Assembly (NCBI GenBank): GCA_001801885.1
Contig: MGYU01000006.1
Span: 1-52,464, forward strand
Direction: 5' to 3'
DNA: 52,464 nucleotides
DNA from: Gammaproteobacteria bacterium RIFCSPLOWO2_12_47_11
GTDB lineage: Bacteria; Pseudomonadota; Gammaproteobacteria; Eutrophobiales; Eutrophobiaceae
A program made the translations under genes and the position numbers. The notes under the pieces were generated by a model. That model saw only the letters and a list, made by a program, of their open reading frames with translations, was not told the origin of the DNA and did not search any database. This document shows, one piece after another, positions 36,201-43,359 of this stretch (positions are counted from its first letter, which is position 1; the number at the start of each line of letters is the position of its first letter).

Positions 36201-37110
36201 GTTTGTGTGGTGCAAATATCTTTGCCTGTCTGGCACTGCTCAGACGTGAATACAGCGGCAGGATATCGGTATTTCCGGGTTTCTGCTTTTCCAGAAACCG
36301 GGCCGTCTCATGAATCTCTCTCTCGCCTTCCAGAAAGATCAACATATCGCCATGGCCGTCCTGTGAAAGTTCGCAAACGGCTGCAAGCAAGGCAGATAAT
36401 TCCGCATCATCATCACGTTCATCATCTACCGCTTGTTCAACCGTCCGGTAACGGACTTCAACCGGATAAGTGCGCCCGGAAACTTCAATCACGGGGGCCT
36501 GATCAAAATATTCAGAAAACCGTTCCACATCGATTGTCGCAGAGGTAACGATCAATTTCAGATCCGGCCGCATGGGCAGGAGTTGTTTCAGATAACCCAG
36601 GATAAAATCAATATTCAGACTGCGTTCGTGGGCTTCATCAATGATCAACGTGTCATATTTTCGTAAATGCCGGTCACGTTGCAGTTCAGCCAGTAAAATG
36701 CCATCCGTCATCAGTTTGATGCGGGTATTATCAGACGTCGTATCGGTATGCCGGATCTTGAAGCCAACCACATCACCCAGCGGCACTTTTAATTCCTCGG
36801 CTATCCTGTTGGCTACTGCCCTTGCTGCAATACGCCGGGGCTGGGTATGGCCGATCTGGCCATCTTTTCCCCTGCCCATGGCCAGACATAATTTGGGTAT
36901 TTGTGTGGTTTTTCCTGATCCGGTTTCACCGGAGACTACCAACACCTGATGCTGGATGAGGGCCGCCCGGATGTCATCCAGTTTTGCATGAATCGGCAGA
37001 TCCATGGCGAAAGTCACCGCAGGTGTTCCTGTGGTCTGCTCTGATTTGGCTTTTTCCGATCTATCAATTTTACCGGGCCGTCGCCGCAGTCGTTTCAAAT
37101 CGCTTGGCAT
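33298..37110 (-). CDS. hrpA: ATP-dependent RNA helicase HrpA
   Basis: This protein of about 1,270 residues is a full-length DEAH-box helicase. Walker A is SGETGSGKTTQIPKLC, motif II is IIDEAHERSLNIDF, motif III SATI, and motif VI AEQRKGRCGRVADG. The helicase-associated and OB-fold regions are followed by the long C-terminal DUF3418 part that marks bacterial HrpA. HrpA unwinds RNA, takes part in mRNA processing, and in E. coli resolves stalled ribosomes. The start is ATG 37110 (the track uses GTG three bases earlier). It heads the run with the antiporter. Confidence 0.95.
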   Translation of the reverse strand: MPSDLKRLRRRPGKIDRSEKAKSEQTTGTPAVTFAMDLPIHAKLDDIRAALIQHQVLVVSGETGSGKTTQIPKLCLAMGRGKDGQIGHTQPRRIAARAVANRIAEELKVPLGDVVGFKIRHTDTTSDNTRIKLMTDGILLAELQRDRHLRKYDTLIIDEAHERSLNIDFILGYLKQLLPMRPDLKLIVTSATIDVERFSEYFDQAPVIEVSGRTYPVEVRYRTVEQAVDDERDDDAELSALLAAVCELSQDGHGDMLIFLEGEREIHETARFLEKQKPGNTDILPLYSRLSSARQAKIFAPHKRHRIILATNVAETSLTIPGIRYVIDRGYARISRYSRRSKVQQLPVEKISRASAEQRKGRCGRVADGICIRLYSEEDYATRPEFTDPEILRTNLASVILQMKALNLPDIRDFPFINQPDPRFINDGLRLLIELKAINADGLLARTGKQLARLPLDPRLGCMLLAANALGCVSEILIVVSALSAQDPRERPPDAQEKADAAHEQFRDERSDFIMFLNIWRFYHEHVKQLSRNQLHKLCQQNFLSYVRIREWKEVHKQLIVLLAELDIRANSQPADYDAIHSALLPGLLSHVAVKTDEKEYTGARGIKLHIFPGSSQFSKLPKWIVAAELVETSRLYARTVAAINPQWLIKPAAHLLQREYFEPHWDSKIQQVMGYERVTLFGLLLIASQKINYGKVNPREARAIFIRHALVENNFHTRAVFLKHNQKIIEEIKLLEQKSRRLDIYNEEALYDFYDKNIPENISNGPAFEQWYTTASKEHENLLCVDKQDIIYHEAESVTAERFPDTLEINRNPLPLNYKFSPGEIDDGVNIDIPLLMLNQISNDQLEGLVPGMLEEKITVMLRALPKNIRRNLVPVPETARECAATIKTGDKGLAVNLAEYLFRSRGIRVPAEAWQVASIPDHLRFNIRVMDGDNHVLAQGRDLDKLKNRFSKQLQSRFSVISSTGLNREGITRWDFDDLPAEIEIKINNMPVTAYPALVDRQDSVTICSFDTKEKAQLNMQAGLKRLFMLELARDFNYMKKNLPRIGEMCLYYSAMGQVEDLKNDLLNLVATEVFITDEQDIRTRQSFDHRKVQGSKVLLTEANNICLLVSNILKSHNEINLGISDKSLTAMTNSIDDIKQHLASLVFPGFLQKVPLTLLKHYPRYLDAVKKRLEKLAYVSHKDEIQLNKLKPYWAVYIQIEELNRTSDNICPGLDAFRFMLEEYRVSLFAQELGTAISISPERLQRQLDSIRNISGSVLIKKAGKNA

Positions 37111-37343
37111 CACCCGGTAATTTCCTGTTTGGATTTATCTGTCACCATCATTAACCCGCTTCCAAAATTTGATTTTCATCCCATAATCAACAATTTACTT
37201 TGTAAAATATACGGAGACTGGTAGGATAAGTTTATTATTGTAATGAGGATTTAATGTCCTTCTCATAAGTTCGAGGATAAGATACTTTTAATCGTTGCAA
37301 TAGGCCATTCTACTCAAATAACCCTGTGAAATAATTAGAATTA
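37111..37343. other. divergent intergenic region hrpA / PP2C-FGE gene
   Basis: This 230-base AT-rich gap separates two divergent start codons and must hold both promoters. No clear palindrome, riboswitch or small ORF with a good ribosome site was found. The PP2C-FGE gene has no strong Shine-Dalgarno sequence. Confidence 0.35.
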
Positions 37344-39377
37344 ATGACCCTGAGTTTCGAAATTGCCGGTGGCCAGATTGACGGGGCACGTGACTATCAG
37401 GAAGATGCCTTTCTGATCACCCATTTGGCTGGAAACGCAGCTCTTGTTGTCGTGGCTGATGGCATGGGTGGCCATGCCGCCGGAAATGTGGCCAGCAACA
37501 TGGCGGTACAGGCATTCAATAAGTATGTTTCCAGTCATTACCCTGCCGACCACGTACACGAAGTCCTCAATGGCGCCGTATTAAAGGCCAACCATTCTAT
37601 CGCTGAAACAATCAAGGAAACGCCTGCACTGGATGGTATGGGATGTACCATGGTGGCGGCATTATTGCAGGGCAACAATATCTGGTGGGCCAGTGTGGGT
37701 GACAGCCACCTCTATCTCGTGCGCAATCGAGAGTTGAACAAGATTAATGCCGATCACAGTTATGGTGGTTTCCTGGATGCCATGTCCAAGGCTGGCACAC
37801 CGGTTGAACCGGAACCTGGTCTGGCCAGGAATATGCTGATGAGCGCCATAACGGGTGTGGATATAGCAGATATCGATTGCCCCACTTCACCTCTGCAATT
37901 AAAGCACGGGGACAGGATAATCATTTGCAGTGACGGAATGGACACACTCAGTGACGGCAAAATCATCCAGTACAGCGATTGGTCAGAATCCCCCAAGGAA
38001 TGTGTTGACGCATTGCTGAATGCAGTAGAAGAAGCAGAGTCGCCAAAACAGGACAACACTACTGTCCTGATCATCAATATTATTGATAAGGCTATCCAGG
38101 CCAGCGCCGCTGCCAAAACCGAAGAAGAAGTTGATGATGAGGACATTACTGATACTCGGGGTAACGAGAGAGCAGCTGCAAGCAAACTGGAAAAAACTGT
38201 TGAATTGACAGAGGATAGCGCCGAAGAGCCGGACGAGATTGAACTGCCTGAACTCGATGCCGAATCAGTACCGGAACCTCCTGTCCCTCCAGAGCCGGTT
38301 GTTACTCCCAAAGATGACAAAACAGGACCCAAAAAAAATACGGGCCTGATGATTGGCATTGCCGCTGCAGTCATCATCGCAGTTGGAATCGGCGGCTTCT
38401 TCATGTGGGGCAAAGAAAAAGCGCCAACTACAACCCTTGAACCGGATACCACAAGTATTACTCCTGCCGAACCTGAGGAAGAAATTGCAACCGAAGTTGA
38501 ACCGGAAGAGGTTACTGAAGAACCCTCCGTTGAAGAAATCGAACCTGCAGCAGCAGAACCAGAGCCTGCAGTGACCGCAGAAGAACCTGTCACAGAACCG
38601 GAACCAGAACCCGCACCTGTACCGGAAGCCACAGTTGTTACGAAGGAGGAAAAAGCGTTTACCGATGCCTTGAAGAGTGGTGGTAGCGGGCCTGAGATGG
38701 TGTGGATGCCGGCTGGATCATTTGAAATGGGTAGCCCAAGCAGCTCTACCAATGCCGAAGAACGGCCACGGCATTCTGTGAAGATAAAGAAATTTGCCAT
38801 CAGTAAATATGAAATCACCTTCAGCGAATATGACAAATTTGCCAAATCGACGGGGAGAAAAATCCCGGATAACATGTATATGGATCGCGCCACCACCCCG
38901 GTTATCTTCATCAGTTGGGATGATGCCTATAACTATGCCAAATGGTTAGCTGAAGAAACGGGCAAAAAGTACCGTCTGCCCAGCGAGGCGGAATGGGAAT
39001 ATGCAGCTTCAGGTGGAAAGAAAAGCACCTTCTGGTGGGGTTTCAATGAAGAGGTTGGCAAGGCCCATTGTTTTACCTGTGAAAGCCAGTTTGATCCACG
39101 CAAACCCACCAAGATAGGCAGTTTTCAGCCTAACCAGTTTGGCATCTACGATACAGCGGGTAATGTTGCCGAATGGGTACATGACTGCTGGCATGAGAAC
39201 TACAATGATGCGCCAGGTGACGGCAGTATTTGGGAAGGGGGTGATTGCACCATGCGCGCAGCACGTGGCGGATCATACATCAGTCCACAACAATCCATAC
39301 GCACAGCCAAGCGGGACAAGTTCAAATCCAACTCGGGTTATGACCATATTGGAATAAGGTTGGTACGAGAAGAATAA
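37344..39377 (+). CDS. PP2C phosphatase - TM - formylglycine-generating-enzyme-like fusion protein
   Basis: This 677-residue protein has three parts. Residues about 1-245 are a complete PP2C-type Ser/Thr phosphatase (ARDYQEDAFLI, VADGMGGHAAG, CSDGMDTLSDG, QDNTTVLII) with the Asp metal ligands. An acidic linker leads to one TM helix (GLMIGIAAAVIIAVGIGGFFMWG, about 333-355) and a second Glu/Pro-rich linker. Residues about 449-677 are an SUMF1/FGE-like domain (MVWMPAGSFEMGS, YRLPSEAEWEYAASGG, GNVAEWVHDCW, AARGGSY). The phosphatase would face the cytoplasm and the FGE-like part the periplasm. No kinase partner or T6SS gene is nearby. The role is open: signalling or a sensor across the membrane is inference. 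Confidence 0.9.
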   Translation: MTLSFEIAGGQIDGARDYQEDAFLITHLAGNAALVVVADGMGGHAAGNVASNMAVQAFNKYVSSHYPADHVHEVLNGAVLKANHSIAETIKETPALDGMGCTMVAALLQGNNIWWASVGDSHLYLVRNRELNKINADHSYGGFLDAMSKAGTPVEPEPGLARNMLMSAITGVDIADIDCPTSPLQLKHGDRIIICSDGMDTLSDGKIIQYSDWSESPKECVDALLNAVEEAESPKQDNTTVLIINIIDKAIQASAAAKTEEEVDDEDITDTRGNERAAASKLEKTVELTEDSAEEPDEIELPELDAESVPEPPVPPEPVVTPKDDKTGPKKNTGLMIGIAAAVIIAVGIGGFFMWGKEKAPTTTLEPDTTSITPAEPEEEIATEVEPEEVTEEPSVEEIEPAAAEPEPAVTAEEPVTEPEPEPAPVPEATVVTKEEKAFTDALKSGGSGPEMVWMPAGSFEMGSPSSSTNAEERPRHSVKIKKFAISKYEITFSEYDKFAKSTGRKIPDNMYMDRATTPVIFISWDDAYNYAKWLAEETGKKYRLPSEAEWEYAASGGKKSTFWWGFNEEVGKAHCFTCESQFDPRKPTKIGSFQPNQFGIYDTAGNVAEWVHDCWHENYNDAPGDGSIWEGGDCTMRAARGGSYISPQQSIRTAKRDKFKSNSGYDHIGIRLVREE

Positions 39378-39379
39378 AC

Positions 39380-39508
39380 TGGTGATTGGTAATTGGTGAA
39401 TAGTGATTTGTAACAAACACACCAATCATTAATCACCCGCCGCTCCTGCGCATCCTTGCGCCCGCGGCATACCGTACTTCCTGTACATAATCACCATTCA
39501 CTAATCAC
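39380..39508. repeat. composite palindromic intergenic element
   Basis: GGTGATTGGTAATTGGTGAA and two reverse-complementary related blocks (ACCAATCATTAATCACC, and AATCACCATTCACTAATCAC) flank a GC-richer core (CTGCGCATCCTTGCGCCCGC). The three blocks are variants of one unit. The element runs from three bases after the PP2C-FGE stop into the last codons of the SelW-like gene, so it forms that protein's C-terminus. It may be a MITE-like or REP-like relic. Confidence 0.5.
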
Positions 39509-39803
39509 TTTTATTGTCGCTATGCCCTAAATCTTTCCCGGGCGCAATCACATCCCGCACCAGTTGTTTTATCTCTTTGGATTCAGGGAATCTGCCGGCA
39601 GCCTTCCTGGAAAACAATAACTTTCCATTCAGCCTGATTTCGAAGATCCCGCCCTGCCCCGGGATCAGGGCGACCTCACCCAGTTCTCCTGCAAAGGTCA
39701 TTAATAATTCCTGTGCCATCCAGCCTGCCCGGAGGATGAACCGGCACTGGGTGCAATATTCAATTTCCACACGATGGGAATTTTTCCCGGCAACCATAGT
39801 CAA
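39501..39803 (-). CDS. SelT/SelW/SelH family (Rdx) thioredoxin-like protein
   Basis: This 100-residue protein has CxxC as IEYCTQCRFILRA (Cys17, Cys20), followed by LIPGQGGIFEIRLNGKLLFSRK and GRFPESKEIKQLVRD, the Rdx/SelW family pattern. Here a normal cysteine replaces the selenocysteine of animal SelW. The family has a thioredoxin-like fold and is presumed redox-active; partners are unknown. The last few codons lie in the repeat element, so the C-terminus is probably not conserved. It is divergent from the Tyr-rich protein gene with 46 bases between starts. Confidence 0.88.
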   Translation of the reverse strand: MTMVAGKNSHRVEIEYCTQCRFILRAGWMAQELLMTFAGELGEVALIPGQGGIFEIRLNGKLLFSRKAAGRFPESKEIKQLVRDVIAPGKDLGHSDNKSD

Positions 39804-39849
39804 TTTATGTAGTCTATAAGCTTATCTTGAATGATATGAGGGGACGAGC

Positions 39850-40959
39850 ATGAAAATGCGCCCGAATAGTATTGCTGTCCTGGTTTACGGTATTTCACTA
39901 TTACTGGCCTCCACAACCGCAAAGGCCGGCGATTCCTTTTTTTCCATCAACTTCGGTTACAGCAGCCATGGTCATTATGCCAGCCCCTACAGATATATTT
40001 ACTCACCTGCCTATTATTACAGTATACCCTCACCATTTTTCTTCGGTTATACAAGCTATTATTACCCGGTTTTCCCCTACTATTATACTCCTGTAGTCTA
40101 TTACCGGCCGGTTTTCCCATATTACAATCCCTATGCGTATCAACCATATTGGTACACGTATCGCGTAATATATCCATATTCCTATATCTACGGTTATTAT
40201 CCGTACAACAGTTATTATTCCTATTACCCGCTTAAATATTACAAGTATCAACATGATCATCACTATGATCATTTCTATGGTCACGGCAATAAACAACAGT
40301 ATGCCGGGTCATATAAAAAATATTCCCCGGGAAACAAGCGGGATGTGCTACAGAGATCAGGCAACCGTGATATTAAAACTGCAACTGTTATAGAAACTAA
40401 CAACACGCAGCAAAGAAGCGTGGAATTGGTAAAACAAAGGACCTTATTGCAACAAAGACCGGTCAATCAAAGAACAGGACGGCCTGCTGTCAGACCTTCA
40501 AGGAGCGAACAGCAAACACTCGCAGCCACTGATCCACGGTCTGTCCTGCAACGACGACAGAACAGACAGGACATGGAACGCGGCAACAACCGGAATCAAC
40601 TGACTGAACAATCAAGTCAGTCAAAACGTAACGCCAATAATGCAAGGATAGACCGCCTGATCAATCGGGACAGGAAGCCGTCACCAACGGAAATGGAAAG
40701 CTCCAACAGGCCAATTCAACAGAGACAGGCCATTAATCAACATAGTGACCGTCGCGCCCAGACCCGGGTAACCACAATAAATAAAAGAGTGATAGCACCG
40801 CCAACACAGGCAAGGCAGACTTATCAGCAACAACCCGTTCGCAGAAATTTGGACAGCCCGGGCAACGGTTCATTTCGCCAGCCACCCGCTGTGACTGTGC
40901 GCAGCAATCAAAACATCCAAAGACAGGTTGCCCGGCAACAACCTGTTCCAACTGACTGA
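39850..40959 (+). CDS. secreted Tyr-rich / Gln-Arg-rich protein, 3' end disrupted by duplication
   Basis: This ORF encodes 369 residues: a signal peptide (about 1-26, ending STTAKAGD), a Tyr-rich low-complexity part (about 30-145, e.g. SYYYPVFPYYYTPVVYYRP, ending HDHHYDHFYGHGN), and a Gln/Arg/Asn-rich disordered part. It stops as PVPTD right after the junction of a perfect 352-bp tandem duplication, because 352 is not a multiple of three. Without one copy the frame continues through to 41542, giving 446 residues. So the original gene is 39850-41542 minus one copy. I do not recognise a family; matrix or envelope structural protein is inference. GAGGGGA lies upstream of the ATG. Confidence 0.75.
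   Translation: MKMRPNSIAVLVYGISLLLASTTAKAGDSFFSINFGYSSHGHYASPYRYIYSPAYYYSIPSPFFFGYTSYYYPVFPYYYTPVVYYRPVFPYYNPYAYQPYWYTYRVIYPYSYIYGYYPYNSYYSYYPLKYYKYQHDHHYDHFYGHGNKQQYAGSYKKYSPGNKRDVLQRSGNRDIKTATVIETNNTQQRSVELVKQRTLLQQRPVNQRTGRPAVRPSRSEQQTLAATDPRSVLQRRQNRQDMERGNNRNQLTEQSSQSKRNANNARIDRLINRDRKPSPTEMESSNRPIQQRQAINQHSDRRAQTRVTTINKRVIAPPTQARQTYQQQPVRRNLDSPGNGSFRQPPAVTVRSNQNIQRQVARQQPVPTD
40597..40948 (+). repeat. 352-bp direct tandem repeat, copy 1
   Basis: This copy starts CAACTGACTGAACAATCAAG and ends CAACAACCTGTTC. By reading both copies I found no mismatch to copy 2, which begins on the next base. The repeat lies wholly within the Gln-rich part of the Tyr-rich protein gene. Flanking bases differ (T before copy 1, C before copy 2), fixing the unit length at 352. 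Confidence 0.95.
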
Positions 40960-41542
40960 ACAATCAAGTCAGTCAAAACGTAACGCCAATAATGCAAGGA
41001 TAGACCGCCTGATCAATCGGGACAGGAAGCCGTCACCAACGGAAATGGAAAGCTCCAACAGGCCAATTCAACAGAGACAGGCCATTAATCAACATAGTGA
41101 CCGTCGCGCCCAGACCCGGGTAACCACAATAAATAAAAGAGTGATAGCACCGCCAACACAGGCAAGGCAGACTTATCAGCAACAACCCGTTCGCAGAAAT
41201 TTGGACAGCCCGGGCAACGGTTCATTTCGCCAGCCACCCGCTGTGACTGTGCGCAGCAATCAAAACATCCAAAGACAGGTTGCCCGGCAACAACCTGTTC
41301 GCAGCAATATAGAAAGGCCAGGCAATAGAAGCTCATTCCGGCAGGAACAAATCGTATCAGCACGAAACCAACAGGACGGCCAGCAGGCACGTCCTGTTGC
41401 CAGGGAAAGGGAACCCTCCACCGAAAAAACGATAAGCATGCGTGTTGGAGAGCGGAGATCTTTAAATCAGAATTACGGCTATGGCATGCAACAAAGGCAA
41501 ATGTCCCAAAGAAGTTTTGCCGGCGCCGGTAAAAGGCGCTAG
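40928..41542 (+). pseudogene. 3' fragment of the Tyr-rich protein gene after the duplication
   Basis: This frame carries the rest of the gene in the original reading frame: the second copy of the repeat, then PVRSNIERPGNRSSFRQEQ and a C-terminus QNYGYGMQQRQMSQRSFAGA. It has no ATG; the track begins at a TTG inside the end of copy 1. It overlaps the first ORF by 32 bases in another frame. It most likely is not an independent gene but the displaced C-terminal part, unless ribosomal frameshifting rejoins the two. The short motif PVRxNxxxPGNxSFRQ is repeated in it. Confidence 0.7.
40949..41300 (+). repeat. 352-bp direct tandem repeat, copy 2
   Basis: This copy is identical to 40597-40948 by reading and directly abuts it. 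After it the sequence changes from the copy-1 continuation (CAACTGAC) to GCAGCAATATAGAAAGG, which is the ancestral continuation. Perfect identity means either a very recent event or an assembly artefact. Confidence 0.95.
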
Positions 41543-41582
41543 GCGATAATATCTCCGAAGACCTGAGGAGAGGTATTATCGC
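41543..41582. terminator. stem-loop between convergent Tyr-rich gene and ampG
   Basis: GCGATAATA and TATTATCGC form a 9-bp perfect stem, extended by TCTCC/GGAGA, right after the stop of the Tyr-rich gene. The stem contains the stop codon of ampG on the other strand. No T-tract is present, so it is a weak bidirectional terminator or mRNA-end hairpin. Confidence 0.55.
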
Positions 41583-42829
41583 TTGAGGGCGTGATCAAGC
41601 TGCATGAATTCCGGTTTTAATTTCAGTAACAAAACAAGCCCCGGCAACGCCACCAGGAAGGTTATAAAATAGAACTGAGTCCAGCCAACCCAGGCGATAA
41701 GATGCCCGGCAGGCGGGCCAACAAATACACGGCCAATCGCAGCCAGTGCCGATAATAATGCAAACTGCGTGGCGGTATAGCGGTGATTACATAATGCCAT
41801 CAGCAAGGCCACAAATGCAGCAGTCCCCATGCCACCGGCAAAATTCTCCATGCCGATGATCATCACTGCACCTGAATAACTCTTGCCATACCAGGCCAGC
41901 ACCATAAACCCCAGATTGGTCAACGCCTGTAGTAATCCAAACCACAACAAGGCATAAAAAAGTCCAATCCGGAACATCAGGACACCACCCAGCAAGGCGC
42001 CCATGATGGTCATGACCAGACCGATAAACTTATTAATTACAGCCACATCCGACACACTGAAATCCATACCGGATATAAGAAAAACTGTTGTGAGTGTACC
42101 GGCGAATGCATCACCCAGTTTATACAGCACGATAAGCAACAGGAACAACCACGCTGAATCACGCCGTAAAAACTCCATGAAAGGTTGAATCACAGCCTCG
42201 TCCAGGGTAGCAGGAGGTTTCACTTCCTTGCCGATATCCGGCCCCAGATATACGCCGATCATGCCAAACACAAACAACAGCGAAATAATCAGGAATGCCG
42301 CCTGCCAGCCGATATGATCGGCCATAATCAATACCCCGGCACCCGATACAATCAACGCTATCCGGTAAGCCGTGACAGATATACCGGCACCCATCCCGCG
42401 TTCTTTCTCAGTTAACATATCGGCACGGTACGCATCAAAGGCAACATCCTGTGACGCAGACAGAAAGGCAATGACCAGAGCCAGAATGCCCATGATGTGG
42501 ATACTCTCCCTGGGATCTGAAAATGCCATCAGAATAATCACCGTGATCAAAAGGCATTGAGAAAAGAATATCCAGCCGCGGCGCCGGTCAAAACCCGGAA
42601 GAGAATAACGATCCATCAGGGGCGCCCAGAGAAATTTCAATACATACGGTATCTGTACCAATGTAAACAGGCCGATGGTCTTGATATCGATATCTATGCT
42701 CGCCATCCATGCCTGCAAGGTACTGGTTGAAAGCGACAACGGTAGCCCGGATGAAAATGCGAGCAGAAACATGACCGACATGCGGCGGTTAAAAACCAGA
42801 CTGCTGTGACCTTGCGGGAATAATTGCAT
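41576..42829 (-). CDS. ampG: AmpG family muropeptide permease
   Basis: This 417-residue major facilitator protein has about 12 membrane helices. The N-terminal FLLAFSSGLPLSLSTSTLQAWM and LFTLVQIPYVLKFLWAPLMDRY are AmpG hallmarks, as are SQDVAFDAYRADML and ENFAGGMGTAAFVALLM. AmpG imports GlcNAc-anhydroMurNAc peptides from the periplasm with proton motive force for cell-wall recycling. Length fits the shorter AmpG forms. The recycling enzymes are not adjacent. It is divergent from the CYTH gene. Confidence 0.93.
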   Translation of the reverse strand: MQLFPQGHSSLVFNRRMSVMFLLAFSSGLPLSLSTSTLQAWMASIDIDIKTIGLFTLVQIPYVLKFLWAPLMDRYSLPGFDRRRGWIFFSQCLLITVIILMAFSDPRESIHIMGILALVIAFLSASQDVAFDAYRADMLTEKERGMGAGISVTAYRIALIVSGAGVLIMADHIGWQAAFLIISLLFVFGMIGVYLGPDIGKEVKPPATLDEAVIQPFMEFLRRDSAWLFLLLIVLYKLGDAFAGTLTTVFLISGMDFSVSDVAVINKFIGLVMTIMGALLGGVLMFRIGLFYALLWFGLLQALTNLGFMVLAWYGKSYSGAVMIIGMENFAGGMGTAAFVALLMALCNHRYTATQFALLSALAAIGRVFVGPPAGHLIAWVGWTQFYFITFLVALPGLVLLLKLKPEFMQLDHALKR

Positions 42830-42876
42830 CAGAGATTTTTATTCACGAATGATTTTTTACAGGCTACGATACTGTT

Positions 42877-43344
42877 ATGGCAAAAGAAATAGAAAGAAAA
42901 TTTTTAGTTGTTAACGATAACTGGCGTAATGATGTAACAGACAGCATTCATTACATTCAGGGTTATTTCACCACAAATAAATCCTGTTCTATACGTGTCC
43001 GTGTGTCAGGTGCGGAGGCCAGCCTGAATATCAAAAGTGCCACACTCGGTATAACCCGGACCGAATATGAATACCCCATCCCTTCCCAAGATGCAAAAGA
43101 GATGCTGGAAAACCTGTGCAACAAACCTCTGCTCGAAAAAACACGCTACCATATACAACATCACAATCATCTGTGGGAGGTTGACGTCTTCTCCGGAGAT
43201 AATGAGGGACTGGTCGTGGCCGAAATCGAACTCCAATCAGTTGACGAACCATTCAGTAATCCAGATTGGTTAGGTGCAGAAGTTTCGGGTGATCCACGTT
43301 ACTACAATGTCTGCCTGGTTGAGCATCCTTACAAGAACTGGTAA
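42877..43344 (+). CDS. CYTH domain protein (triphosphate tunnel metalloenzyme)
   Basis: This 155-residue protein begins EIERKFLVVN, the ExExK signature of the CYTH/triphosphate tunnel fold. It has further tunnel residues in SIRVRVSG and VAEIELQS. Small stand-alone CYTH proteins of this length are usually inorganic triphosphatases (NeuTTM-like), hydrolysing PPPi, rather than class IV adenylate cyclases, but the sequence does not decide. It is divergent from ampG and convergent with the OFA transporter, 15 bases away. Confidence 0.9.
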   Translation: MAKEIERKFLVVNDNWRNDVTDSIHYIQGYFTTNKSCSIRVRVSGAEASLNIKSATLGITRTEYEYPIPSQDAKEMLENLCNKPLLEKTRYHIQHHNHLWEVDVFSGDNEGLVVAEIELQSVDEPFSNPDWLGAEVSGDPRYYNVCLVEHPYKNW

Positions 43345-43359
43345 CTCTGTAGTCCCTGC

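Noticed and set aside
37760-38911. 383-residue minus-strand ORF (Ser/Gly-rich) opposite the PP2C-FGE gene
   Set aside because: It is the antisense shadow of the Glu/Pro-rich linker and both domains of the real gene; the composition is an artefact of that low-complexity sequence.
40733-41390. Two nearly identical minus-strand ORFs (76 and 101 residues) around the duplication
   Set aside because: They are antisense shadows produced twice by the 352-bp repeat, not a gene pair.
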